DNA of 64,000 bases from positions 150,842-214,841 of the forward strand of contig NZ_LMJJ01000044.1 in assembly GCF_001429285.1 (NCBI RefSeq), written 5' to 3'. Both the position numbers and the translations under genes were made by a program. Shown here piece by piece: positions 20,256-29,309 of this stretch; position 1 is the first letter of the stretch, and the number at the start of each line of letters is the position of its first letter. The notes under the pieces are model-generated. The model ran no database searches. It saw only the letters and a program-made list of their open reading frames with translations, and was not told the DNA's origin. This DNA is from Ensifer sp. Root278. GTDB lineage: Bacteria; Pseudomonadota; Alphaproteobacteria; Rhizobiales; Rhizobiaceae.

Positions 20256-20284
20256 TTGACTTGCACCGGCCGTTCCGGTTTACA
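20256..20284 (+). promoter_or_regulatory. Candidate sigma-70 promoter of valS
   Basis: TTGACT at 20256-20261, 17 nt, then TTTACA at 20279-20284, about 35 nt before the valS start and just after the popZ terminator. The -35 match is good and the -10 is weak. Confidence 0.5.
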
Positions 20285-20319
20285 AGACACAGACATCACT
20301 CTCCAAAATTGGCTCCAAA

Positions 20320-23160
20320 ATGCTTGATAAGACCTACGATTCCGCATCCGTCGACCCACGTATCGCCAAGAAGTGGGACGAAGAAAACGCGTTTCGTGCA
20401 GGAGCGGGTGCCAAGCCCGGCGCCGATAGCTTCTGCATCGTGATCCCGCCGCCGAACGTAACCGGTTCGCTGCACATGGGCCACGCGCTCAACAACACGC
20501 TTCAGGACGTCATGGTTCGCTTCGAGCGCATGCGCGGCAAGGACGTGCTGTGGCAGCCGGGCATGGACCATGCCGGTATTGCGACCCAGATGGTCGTCGA
20601 GCGCAAGCTGATGGAAACCCAGCAGCACCGTCGGCAGATGGGGCGCGAGGCCTTCATTGAGAAGGTCTGGGAGTGGAAGGCCGAATCCGGCGGCTTGATC
20701 TTCAATCAGTTGAAGCGGCTCGGCGCATCCTGCGACTGGTCGCGTGAACGCTTCACCATGGACGACGGCCTCTCGGAAGCCGTTCTGGAGGTCTTCGTCT
20801 CGCTCTACAAGGAAGGGCTGATCTACAAGGACAAGCGCCTGGTCAACTGGGACCCGAAGCTTCTGACGGCGATTTCCGATCTGGAGGTCGAGCAGCACGA
20901 GATCAACGGCAATCTCTGGTATCTGCGCTATCCGCTCGAACCGGGTGTCACCTATGAACATCCGGTTGCCTTCAATGAGGAAGGCAAGGCGACCGAATGG
21001 GAGAAGCGCGACTATCTGGTCGTCGCGACCACCCGCCCGGAAACGATGCTCGGGGACAGCGGCATTGCCGTCAACCCGGACGACGAGCGCTATAAACCGC
21101 TCCTCGGCAAGCATGTCATCCTGCCGATCGTCGGCCGGCGCATTCCGGTTGTCGCCGACAGCTATGCGGATCCGACGGCCGGCACCGGCGCGGTGAAGAT
21201 CACGCCTGCGCACGACTTCAACGACTTCGACGTCGGCAAGCGCGCAGGCCTCAGCGCGATCAACGTCATGACGATCGAAGGTCGCATCACCATCAAGGAC
21301 AACGAGGAGTTCCTCGAAGGGCTTTCCGATCCGGCAGCCCTGCATGGTGCGTGGGACGAACTCGAAGGCAAGGACCGCTTCGAGGCGCGCAAGATCATCG
21401 TCCGCATCTTCGAAGAGGCTGGCCTGCTCGACAAGATCGAGCCGCACAAGCACATGGTCCCCCATGGCGACCGTGGCGGCGTGCCGATCGAGCCGCGCCT
21501 GACGGAACAATGGTACGTCGACGCCAAGACGCTCGCGAAGCCTGCGATTGCCGCCGTCAAGGAAGGCCGGACGAACTTCGTTCCGAAGAACTGGGAAAAG
21601 ACCTACTTCGAGTGGATGGAAAACATCCAGCCCTGGTGCGTCTCGCGCCAGCTCTGGTGGGGGCATCAGATCCCGGCCTGGTACGGCCCGGATGGTCAGG
21701 TCTTCGTCGAGAAGACCGAGGAAGAGGCGCTGCACGCCGCGATCCAGCACTATCTCGCGCATGAAGGCCCGATGAAGGCCTATGTCGAGGACCTGCTCGA
21801 AAACTTCAAGCCGGGCGAAATCCTGACTCGCGACGAAGACGTGCTCGACACCTGGTTCTCGTCGGCGCTCTGGCCGTTCTCCACGCTCGGCTGGCCGAAC
21901 GAGACGCCGGAACTGGAGAAGTACTATCAGACCGACGTCCTGGTGACAGGCTTCGACATCATCTTCTTCTGGGTCGCCCGCATGATGATGATGGGCCTGC
22001 ACTTCATGAAGGATGCCGACGGCACCCCGGTCGAGCCGTTCCATACGGTCTACGTCCATGCGCTCGTTCGCGACAAGAACGGCCAGAAGATGTCGAAGTC
22101 GAAGGGCAACGTCATCGACCCGCTCGAACTTATCGACGAATATGGGGCCGACGCACTGCGCTTCACGCTGGCGATCATGGCTGCCCAGGGCCGCGACGTG
22201 AAGCTCGATCCCGCCCGCATCGCCGGTTATCGCAACTTCGGCACGAAGCTCTGGAACGCGACGCGTTTTGCCCAGATGAACGGCGTGGTCGACAGCGACG
22301 GTTTCATCCCCGAAGCCGCGTCGCTTACCATCAACCGCTGGATCCTGACGGAGCTTTCGCGCACCATCCGCGACGTCACCGAGGCGATCGAGGCCTATCG
22401 TTTCAACGAAGCCGCCGGCAGTCTCTATCGTTTCGTCTGGAACCAGTTCTGCGATTGGTATCTCGAACTGCTGAAGCCGGTCTTCAACGGCGAGGACGAG
22501 GCGGCCAAGCGCGAGTCGCAGGCCTGCGTCGCCTATGTTCTCGATGAGATCTACAAGCTGCTGCACCCGTTCATGCCGTTCATGACCGAGGAGCTCTGGG
22601 GGCAGACGGCAGGCGAGGGCCGTGAACGCGAGACGCTGCTCTGCCACGCCGAATGGCCGGCGGCTTCCTATGCCGATGATGCGGCCGCCGACGAGATCAA
22701 CTGGCTGATCGACCTCGTTTCGGGCATCCGCTCCGTCCGCTCGGAGATGAATGTTCCCCCGGCAGCAACCGCGCCGCTGATTGTCGTCGGTGCGAACAAT
22801 CTGACGCGCGAACGCCTGCAGCAGCATGCTCCGGCAATCGCGCGCCTGGCGCGTGTCGAACACATCGACTATGCGACTGTCGCCCCGCGCGGCAGTGCCC
22901 AGATCGTTGTGGGTGAGGCGACCGCGTGCCTCCCGCTTGGCAACCTGATCGATCTCTCCGCCGAGAAGTCGCGCCTGGAGAAGGCGATCGCCAAGGTGGA
23001 TGCGGAGCGCGAGCGTATTCTTGGCAAATTGGCCAATGAAAAGTTCGTCGCGAACGCAAAACCGGAACTGGTGGAAGCGGAGCGTGAGCGCCTGGTGGAA
23101 CTCGATCTTCAGAAAGATTCGCTTGGCGTCGCGCTCACGCGCGTGGCGGAAGCCGGTTAG
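20320..23160 (+). CDS. valS: Valine--tRNA ligase
   Basis: A class I aminoacyl-tRNA synthetase of 946 aa that charges tRNA-Val. The HIGH-type motif is HMGH at residues 52-55 (PPPNVTGSLHMGHAL), and KMSKS lies at residues 590-594. The editing (CP1) insert with TTRPETMLGDSGIAVNP is present, and the C-terminal tRNA-binding arm ends in a coiled coil (residues about 880-946). The length matches the family. It has its own promoter candidate and a perfect terminator, so it appears monocistronic. Confidence 0.98.
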   Translation: MLDKTYDSASVDPRIAKKWDEENAFRAGAGAKPGADSFCIVIPPPNVTGSLHMGHALNNTLQDVMVRFERMRGKDVLWQPGMDHAGIATQMVVERKLMETQQHRRQMGREAFIEKVWEWKAESGGLIFNQLKRLGASCDWSRERFTMDDGLSEAVLEVFVSLYKEGLIYKDKRLVNWDPKLLTAISDLEVEQHEINGNLWYLRYPLEPGVTYEHPVAFNEEGKATEWEKRDYLVVATTRPETMLGDSGIAVNPDDERYKPLLGKHVILPIVGRRIPVVADSYADPTAGTGAVKITPAHDFNDFDVGKRAGLSAINVMTIEGRITIKDNEEFLEGLSDPAALHGAWDELEGKDRFEARKIIVRIFEEAGLLDKIEPHKHMVPHGDRGGVPIEPRLTEQWYVDAKTLAKPAIAAVKEGRTNFVPKNWEKTYFEWMENIQPWCVSRQLWWGHQIPAWYGPDGQVFVEKTEEEALHAAIQHYLAHEGPMKAYVEDLLENFKPGEILTRDEDVLDTWFSSALWPFSTLGWPNETPELEKYYQTDVLVTGFDIIFFWVARMMMMGLHFMKDADGTPVEPFHTVYVHALVRDKNGQKMSKSKGNVIDPLELIDEYGADALRFTLAIMAAQGRDVKLDPARIAGYRNFGTKLWNATRFAQMNGVVDSDGFIPEAASLTINRWILTELSRTIRDVTEAIEAYRFNEAAGSLYRFVWNQFCDWYLELLKPVFNGEDEAAKRESQACVAYVLDEIYKLLHPFMPFMTEELWGQTAGEGRERETLLCHAEWPAASYADDAAADEINWLIDLVSGIRSVRSEMNVPPAATAPLIVVGANNLTRERLQQHAPAIARLARVEHIDYATVAPRGSAQIVVGEATACLPLGNLIDLSAEKSRLEKAIAKVDAERERILGKLANEKFVANAKPELVEAERERLVELDLQKDSLGVALTRVAEAG

Positions 23161-23211
23161 GAAGCACGCTAAGGGTGCAACCGCCCACAGGGTTGATCGG
23201 CCAAGGAAGTC

Positions 23212-23248
23212 AAAATCCGCGACAGGTCCGTCGCGGATTTTTTATTTT
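23212..23248 (+). terminator. Rho-independent terminator of valS
   Basis: A perfect 12-bp stem (AAAATCCGCGAC at 23212-23223 and GTCGCGGATTTT at 23230-23241) has a six-nt loop and is followed by TTTATTTTAG. Confidence 0.92.
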
Positions 23249-23648
23249 AGTATGATTTTATATACTTGCCGGGGCGCGCTTCGCGATCGAATCGCTGAGC
23301 TGAATACTGTCGGCCGTTCACGAAATCGCTTGGCATGGGCAGGCGGAGTTTCAACGGCCATTTTTGTTGATCTTCAGCAAAAACCAATATTGTTGTCTCT
23401 ACGACACAGCTTTCGCGAGTGTTGGAAGTTTTTCCTATTTTATTGGGTTATTTACCTATTTTCCGGAATATCATTTCGGAAATGCGCGAATGTGTCTAAA
23501 TCATGAGAATCTTACGTAAATTATGTGACGCATAGTGCCGCACCGCCTCTGCATCTGGCATTTGCGATTTCACATGTTCGTGAGAATACTTCCGCCATAC
23601 GCGGCATGAGGTGGAATGTCGCAGATTGCAGTGCAGGGGAGGAGCTTG
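23249..23648. other. AT-rich intergenic region upstream of the FadL-type gene
   Basis: About 400 nt with no convincing gene. It is distinctly richer in A and T than its surroundings, especially 23380-23530. An inverted repeat TTTCCG-N11-CGGAAA at 23460-23482 could be an operator. It probably contains the promoter and control region of the downstream porin gene. Confidence 0.5.
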
Positions 23649-24929
23649 ATGGCTCACATGAATTTTAAGCGTGGCGTCCTGACGGTGGCGGCTGGTTTGC
23701 TGGTTGCGTCGGCGGCCCACGCCGGCGGTCTTGAGCGCGGTGGTTACAACATCGATCTGCTGTTCGACCCGTCGGACTACGCCGGCGAAGCTTCGGCGAC
23801 CTACGTCAATCCGCAGCGCGAACTGAAGAATGTCAGAGACACGGATACGACGTCTGCGGTTTTCCCGTTTAATGGAACGGGGCCGGGTGCTGGCGGTGGT
23901 AACTTGAATTCCCGACCGAATACCGCCGACGATACCGAGAGCTATTGGGTTCCGCGCGTTGGGGTCAAAGCGCGCTTTGCTGACGATATCGACTGTATGG
24001 CCGACTATTCACAGCCCTGGGGTGCGCATACCAACCCGGGCCTCAACTGGGCCGGTGCAAACAACAACGTCGAGACGAAGGTCGAAAGCGACAACTACGC
24101 CGCAACCTGCTCCCATAAATGGGACGTCGGCCAAGGTCAGTTCCGCATCATCGGCGGCGTCTTCTACCAAGAGGTCAGCGGCTTCAAGGAGCGGTTGGTT
24201 CAGGATTTCACGGGCGTGCCACCGGTATTGGCCGCCGGGCGTACCGGCATCGGTCGGCTGGATCTCGAGGGGGATGGTTGGGGCTGGCGCGCTGGCGTCG
24301 GCTACGAAATTCCTGAATACGCAGTGCGGGCGAGCCTCGTCTACAACAGTGCCGTGGACCTCGACAACCTTGCGGGAACGATCGACCTGCGTGACGTTCG
24401 CGGGCCGACTCCGGTTAACTTCTATGGGGTCTCCGGCTTTGCATCGATGCCGGATTCACTCGAATTGAAGATTCAGTCCGGTATTGCGCCCGACTGGGTC
24501 GCCTTCGGCTCGGTCAAATGGACGGATTGGAGCCAACTCCAGGTTCTCAAGTTTTGCCCTTCGTCGGGCGGAACCCTGGCTCAGCCCTGCACCTCGCTTG
24601 ACCTGCTTTATCGAGACGGCTGGACGATTTCAGGCGGCTTTGGTCACAAGTTCAACGATCAGTGGAACGGCGCTGTTAGCCTGACCTGGGACCGCGGTAC
24701 CAGCCACGGCTATGGCACTCAGTCCGATACTTGGTCGCTTGGCTCGGGTGTATCCTATTCGCCAAACAAGAATATCGAGCTTCGACTGGCTGGTGCAGTG
24801 GGCATCCTGACGAGCGGCAGTTCGGGCCCCGTTAACTTCGACGGGCAGGTTATCGGCGGCGATGTGTCCTACGACTACGGTAACGATTTCTTCGGCGCCA
24901 TATCGACGTCCCTTAAGGTCAAGTTCTGA
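23649..24929 (+). CDS. OmpP1/FadL-family outer membrane transport protein
   Basis: A 426-aa outer-membrane beta-barrel of the FadL type, which carries long-chain fatty acids or other hydrophobic compounds inward. A signal peptide ends VASAAHAGG at about residue 26 of the mature start. The N-terminal part has GGYNIDLLFDPSDYAGEA, where other members have the NPA-type hatch region. The C-terminus ends in an alternating strand SLKVKF with terminal Phe, an outer-membrane assembly signature. ATG 23649 follows GGGGAGGAGCTT. The substrate cannot be told from sequence. It is an isolated gene with its own terminator. Confidence 0.85.
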   Translation: MAHMNFKRGVLTVAAGLLVASAAHAGGLERGGYNIDLLFDPSDYAGEASATYVNPQRELKNVRDTDTTSAVFPFNGTGPGAGGGNLNSRPNTADDTESYWVPRVGVKARFADDIDCMADYSQPWGAHTNPGLNWAGANNNVETKVESDNYAATCSHKWDVGQGQFRIIGGVFYQEVSGFKERLVQDFTGVPPVLAAGRTGIGRLDLEGDGWGWRAGVGYEIPEYAVRASLVYNSAVDLDNLAGTIDLRDVRGPTPVNFYGVSGFASMPDSLELKIQSGIAPDWVAFGSVKWTDWSQLQVLKFCPSSGGTLAQPCTSLDLLYRDGWTISGGFGHKFNDQWNGAVSLTWDRGTSHGYGTQSDTWSLGSGVSYSPNKNIELRLAGAVGILTSGSSGPVNFDGQVIGGDVSYDYGNDFFGAISTSLKVKF

Positions 24930-24953
24930 TCCTTCGCCAATCTGAGTGTTTGG

Positions 24954-24982
24954 GCCCGGTTTCGACCGGGCCTTTCTTTTTG
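24954..24982 (+). terminator. Rho-independent terminator after the FadL-type gene
   Basis: Stem GGCCCGGT (24954-24961) and ACCGGGCC (24966-24973) closes a stable TTCG tetraloop and is followed by TTTCTTTTT. Confidence 0.93.
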
Positions 24983-25403
24983 ATGTGGAACTGTTCGCTG
25001 TTGCCTTTGCACCGTTCGCTAATGTGACGATTCAGCAACACATTTAATGCTAGAGTTTGCTAGCATCGGACTCGTCCCGGCTATGTCCATTTCCCGCCAC
25101 AAACAGGGAGCAGCGATAGTAGGGACAAAGCTGCAACCGTGAAAACGAAACCTGCGGCGTTTGGTGTGAAGTGAAACTTGGACCGTCGATGTTCATGTCA
25201 GATGTGGCCTTCGGCACTTTTGTGCAAGTGGTCGACTGAAATGGTCTTTTCGGTGCATGTGTCGAAGTTTCGTTCTGGAATGGTGCGTCGATGTTCTCGG
25301 CGGAATTGGTGAAGTTTTGGGCGGCGACGGGTCGTCCGGGCGTTTGTGTTTGCAGCGGTGATGAGTTCGGCGTGGCCGGCTGGAACGGAAGAATTAGACT
25401 GTG
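24983..25403. other. Long upstream region of exoR
   Basis: About 420 nt between the FadL terminator and exoR. It contains no gene I can support. It holds a perfect inverted repeat ATGCTAG-N6-CTAGCAT at 25047-25066, and the stretch from about 25190 is G/T-rich on the plus strand. It probably carries the exoR promoter and regulatory sites. Confidence 0.5.
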
Positions 25404-26210
25404 ATGCTTGCGGGTGAACTGAAGTCACTGAAGGTTGCGATACTCGGCGTGTCGCTGGCGGTCTGCGGGACCAGCACCATGCCGGCCCTTGCCTTTGATC
25501 CGGGGGCAGGCGTCACGAAGGAATCCGGTCCCTTCGCGCTCTTCAAGTTCGGTTTCTCCGCTTACAAGAACGGCCGCAAGGACGAGGCCGTCGAGGCCTA
25601 CAAATACGCTGCGGAGAAGGGGCATACCGGCTCCCGCTGGGCTCTGGCCAACATGTATGCCTATGGCGACGGTGTCGCCGAAAACGACCTCGAGGCCTTC
25701 AAGATCTACAGCGAGATCGCCCAGCAGGGTGTGGAGCCGGGTTCTGAGGATACCGGCTATTTCGTCAACGCGTTGATCTCTCTTGCCGGCTACTACCGAC
25801 GCGGCATTCCCGACAGCCCGATCCAGTCGGATATGGCCCAGGCGCGGCAGCTCTATTTCCAGGCGGCGTCGACCTTTGGTGTCGCTGAGGCGCAGTTCCA
25901 GCTTGCGCGCATGCTGCTGTCGGGCGAGGGCGGTAGCGTCAACGTTCAGCAAGCCAAGAAGTGGCTCAACCGTGCCCGCAAGAGCGGCCATGCCGGTGCC
26001 ATGGGTGTCTTCGGCAACGTAATCTTCCAGGAAGGCCAGACCATTCGCGGTCTCGCCTATATGACCGCCGCGCTCGACCAGTGTTCGCCGAAGGATCGGC
26101 CCTGGCTCCAGTCGATGCAGGAGCAGGCGTTCTCGCTTGCCACCGAAGATGATCGCCGTACGGCGATCTCGCTGTCACAGAACCTGCATATGCAGGTCGA
26201 CGACGACTGA
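25404..26210 (+). CDS. exoR: Exopolysaccharide regulator ExoR, Sel1-repeat periplasmic protein
   Basis: A 268-aa protein matching ExoR of Sinorhizobium, both in length and in recognisable stretches such as FDPGAGVTKESGPFALFKFG and SAYKNGRKDEAVEAY. A signal peptide ends near ALA-F at about residue 32. Sel1-like repeats follow, for example AAEKGHTGSRWALANMYAYG and AEAQFQLARMLLSGEGG. ExoR is known as a periplasmic inhibitor of the ExoS sensor kinase. Its proteolysis releases ExoS-ChvI signalling, which controls succinoglycan and flagella and is needed for symbiosis. ATG 25404 was preferred over GTG 25401. It is transcribed alone and faces xthA. Confidence 0.95.
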   Translation: MLAGELKSLKVAILGVSLAVCGTSTMPALAFDPGAGVTKESGPFALFKFGFSAYKNGRKDEAVEAYKYAAEKGHTGSRWALANMYAYGDGVAENDLEAFKIYSEIAQQGVEPGSEDTGYFVNALISLAGYYRRGIPDSPIQSDMAQARQLYFQAASTFGVAEAQFQLARMLLSGEGGSVNVQQAKKWLNRARKSGHAGAMGVFGNVIFQEGQTIRGLAYMTAALDQCSPKDRPWLQSMQEQAFSLATEDDRRTAISLSQNLHMQVDDD

Positions 26211-26268
26211 GTTCACCGCACGGCTACCCCTCAGCCAGCACCGAATAGCCGAACGGCAGATCCGCACC

Positions 26269-27060
26269 TCAGGCGGCCGCGAAAGCAAACTCGCCGATAA
26301 CAGGAACGTGGTCCGAGGGCTTTTCCCAGGCGCGAACATGTTTGTCGATCGACGTCGAAACCAGTCGATCGGCTGCCTCCGGCGACAGCATCAGATGGTC
26401 GATGCGAATGCCGAAATTCTTCGGCCAGCAGCCGGCCTGATAATCCCAGAACGTATAGAGCGGCACCGCGTCTGAGGTGGCCCGCACCGCGTCGGTGAAA
26501 CCGAGATTGCGCAGGCGCCGATAGGCCGCGCGCGTCTCCGGCAGGAAAAGTGCGTCGTTCTGCCAGACTTTGATGTCCCAGCAGTCGTGCTCCTCCGGGA
26601 TGACGTTGTAGTCGCCTGCCAGGATGAAGGGCTCTTCGAGCAGAAGGCGCTGCTCGGCATAGGCGGTCAGCCGGCGCATCCAGGCGAGCTTATAGGGGTA
26701 CTTCTCACTATCGACGGGATTGCCGTTCGGCAGGTAGAGCGAGCAGACACGGATCACGCCGCCGGCAACCGAGAACACGCCTTCGATGAAACGCGACTGC
26801 TCATCGGAGTCGTCGCCCGGCAGGCCGCGGTTGACTTCGTCCGGACGCAGCTTGGAGAGCAGGGCGACGCCGTTGAAGCCCTTCTGGCCGTGGGTCTCGA
26901 CATGATAGCCGAGGGCTTCGATCTCCAGACGAGGAAAGCCGTCGTCGACAGACTTGATCTCCTGCAGGCAGACGATGTCCGGATTGGCTTCCTTCAGCCA
27001 TGCCAACAGGCTGTCGATTCGCGCCTTGACGCCATTGATGTTCCAGGTGGCAATCTTCAT
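26269..27060 (-). CDS. xthA: Exodeoxyribonuclease III
   Basis: A 263-aa AP endonuclease/3'-5' exonuclease of the endonuclease/exonuclease/phosphatase fold, acting in base excision repair. The start MKIATWNINGVKARI and LQEIKSVDDGFP carry the metal-binding Asn and Glu. GDYNVIPEEHDCWD and the C-terminal SDHVPV with the catalytic His are also present. The length is typical. It is convergent with exoR and divergent from the cardiolipin-synthase-like gene. Confidence 0.96.
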   Translation of the reverse strand: MKIATWNINGVKARIDSLLAWLKEANPDIVCLQEIKSVDDGFPRLEIEALGYHVETHGQKGFNGVALLSKLRPDEVNRGLPGDDSDEQSRFIEGVFSVAGGVIRVCSLYLPNGNPVDSEKYPYKLAWMRRLTAYAEQRLLLEEPFILAGDYNVIPEEHDCWDIKVWQNDALFLPETRAAYRRLRNLGFTDAVRATSDAVPLYTFWDYQAGCWPKNFGIRIDHLMLSPEAADRLVSTSIDKHVRAWEKPSDHVPVIGEFAFAAA

Positions 27061-27266
27061 GGCTCGAAACGCCCTTCCATACAGGTGAGTCCTTGCGGCG
27101 GGACTCTTCTAGCCGCTCCGGATTCTTTTGACAAATCCGATACCTGCGGACTTTCAGCGCTGGGCAGAGCTGCAACGACGACGGGCGACGCCGCGCGCAG
27201 TTTATATACGGTATAGGTGCGGCTGCTTGAATTGATTCCGATCCATGGCCGGCTATAGTCCGGCGC

Positions 27267-28730
27267 ATGATCGATCTCGTGCAGAACTACTGGCCGCATA
27301 TCCTGGCGCTGCTGTCCTTCGCGCTTGGCATCCCGGCTGCCATTCACGCCGCCATGACCAAGGACGACGTTCGCGCCGCCGCAGGTTGGGTCGGTGTCGT
27401 TCTGCTCTCGCCGATCGTCGGGGCATTGCTCTATGCCGTTGCCGGCATCAACCGTATCCGCCGCTCCTCGATCGGCTCGCAACGCGCACTGCTGCGCGGG
27501 CAAGGCCCCGATCAGTTCGGCAGGTTCGATATCTCTGAAACAGATATTGCCGGAAGTTTCGGGAATCGTTTTGCCGCGATGAAAATCCTCGGCGACCGTG
27601 TTTCCCGGCACCGCATGTGTTCCGGCAACGGCATCGAGGTGCTGGCCGGCGGGGATGCTGCCTATGAGGCCATGCTGGTGGCCATTGCCGGTGCGCAGCG
27701 CAGCATCCTGATAGAGAGCTATATCTTCGATCGCGACGTGGTCGGCCTTCGCTTTTCCGACGCCTTGATCGCCGCGATCGCGCGTGGCGTCCAGGTGCGC
27801 GTACTGATCGACGCAGTCGGCGCGCGCTACTCCGTCCCCAGCATTGTCGGTCATCTGAAGACGGCCGGCGTTCCGACGGCCGTCTTCAACGGCAATATCA
27901 TCATGGGGCTGAGGTTGCCCTATGCCAATCTGCGCACGCACCGAAAGATTCTCGTGGTCGACGGCCGCGTCGCCTTTGCCGGCGGCATGAACATCCGGGC
28001 GGGCTTTAGCAGCGAGATTGCCGGCGAGGAGCCGGCCCTCGACACGCACTTTCGGGTAACGGGCCCGGTGGTCGCCGACATCTTTCAGGTCGCCGCCGAG
28101 GACTGGCAGTTTTCCGGCGGGGAGATGCTGACGGGCGGTGCCTGGGCGCTCGAAGAAATGCCTTTGCCGGCAGAAACGTCTTCTGTGCTGATGCGCGCCA
28201 TACCCTCAGGGCCGGACGCCACGAACGAAACCAATCACAAGATGCTGATGGGGGCGTTCTCGGTGGCGCGCAAGAACATCCGCCTGATGTCGCCCTATTT
28301 CCTTCCGGACCGCGAACTGATCAGCGCCTTGGTGACCGCGGCGCGCCGGGGCGTCGAGGTCGACATCATCGTGCCGGCGGTCAACAATCTGCTTCTGGTC
28401 GATCGCGCAATGACCGCCCAGTTCGATCAGGTATTGAAAGGTCATTGTCGGGTCTGGCGCGCCGAGGGCGCCTTCAACCATTCGAAGCTTCTGATCGTGG
28501 ACGAGCGCTGGGCCTATGTTGGGTCGACCAATCTCGATCCGCGTTCCCTGCGTCTCAACTTCGAGTTCGATCTCGAAGTGCTGGACGATGGTTTCGCCCA
28601 TACGATCGGCGGCATGATATCGGATGTGCTGGCTTCGGCCGAACCGGTCACGCTCGAGGCCTTGCGCGCCAAGCCACTTATCGACCGGCTGGCGAACCGT
28701 GTGCTTTGGCTGGGGTCGCCGTATCTCTGA
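27267..28730 (+). CDS. cls: Phospholipase D-family cardiolipin synthase
   Basis: A 487-aa membrane protein of the PLD superfamily. Two membrane segments near the N-terminus (about residues 10-65, with the PLDc_N type sequence) are followed by two PLD domains. The HKD motifs are HRKILVVDG from residue 225 and HSKLLIVDE from residue 405. Each is followed by the expected Gly/Asn residues (AGGMN, GSTNLDPRS). This arrangement is that of bacterial cardiolipin synthase, which joins two phosphatidylglycerols. Other PLD-family membrane proteins share it, so the substrate is inferred. ATG 27267 is the first in frame. Confidence 0.88.
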   Translation: MIDLVQNYWPHILALLSFALGIPAAIHAAMTKDDVRAAAGWVGVVLLSPIVGALLYAVAGINRIRRSSIGSQRALLRGQGPDQFGRFDISETDIAGSFGNRFAAMKILGDRVSRHRMCSGNGIEVLAGGDAAYEAMLVAIAGAQRSILIESYIFDRDVVGLRFSDALIAAIARGVQVRVLIDAVGARYSVPSIVGHLKTAGVPTAVFNGNIIMGLRLPYANLRTHRKILVVDGRVAFAGGMNIRAGFSSEIAGEEPALDTHFRVTGPVVADIFQVAAEDWQFSGGEMLTGGAWALEEMPLPAETSSVLMRAIPSGPDATNETNHKMLMGAFSVARKNIRLMSPYFLPDRELISALVTAARRGVEVDIIVPAVNNLLLVDRAMTAQFDQVLKGHCRVWRAEGAFNHSKLLIVDERWAYVGSTNLDPRSLRLNFEFDLEVLDDGFAHTIGGMISDVLASAEPVTLEALRAKPLIDRLANRVLWLGSPYL

Positions 28731-28763
28731 CGGCGACCGCAGGCAGGCCAGGTGGCCGTTGGC

Positions 28764-29096
28764 TCAGATGGAAAAACTCGTTCCGCATCCGCAGCTTGCT
28801 ACCGCATTCGGATTCTTGATCTGAAACGACTGGCCGAGCAGGTTGTCGACGAAGTCGATCTCTGAGCCGCCCATATAGACGAGCGACAGGCTGTCGATCA
28901 GCACCTTGGCGTCGTTCTTCTCCAGCACCAGATCGTCGTCGTTGGCGCTGTCGACCAGGTCGAACTTATAGGAGAATCCCGAGCAGCCGCCGCCTTCGAC
29001 GGACACCCGCATCGCGTTGTTGTGACTGTCCGAACGAAGGATCGTGGCGATCCGCTTTGCAGCAGCGTCCGAAAGGGTCACGGTTTCTTGCGTCAT
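28764..29096 (-). CDS. erpA: A-type iron-sulfur carrier protein (ErpA/IscA family)
   Basis: A 110-aa protein that carries and inserts iron-sulfur clusters. The three conserved cysteines are at residue 38 (GGGCSGFSY) and residues 102 and 104 (SCGCGTSF). It closely resembles ErpA and HesB. ErpA is the best guess because it stands alone and not in a suf or isc operon. It is divergent from dgt, with about 210 nt between them, and convergent with the PLD gene. Confidence 0.93.
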   Translation of the reverse strand: MTQETVTLSDAAAKRIATILRSDSHNNAMRVSVEGGGCSGFSYKFDLVDSANDDDLVLEKNDAKVLIDSLSLVYMGGSEIDFVDNLLGQSFQIKNPNAVASCGCGTSFSI

Positions 29097-29309
29097 ATCT
29101 GCCTCCTGCCGGGGTCAAGAACCGGAGAGATTTGATTGTCGTTTGCAGCACCGCCTCGGCCAACGCCGGAGGTCGTTTCAACCCCCGCGGCCAAGCCGTT
29201 GCTTTCGCTTGCGGAATCGGTCGATGCTTGCGCGACGCGTTTCCGTGGCTTTCACTATAGGTATGAAGGCTTCAATGTCCCGTCAATGGGATGACGATTT
29301 GGGTGGAAA

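Noticed and set aside
20296-22863. An 855-codon minus-strand frame over valS.
   Set aside because: valS carries HIGH and KMSKS motifs on the plus strand. The antisense frame is a shadow.
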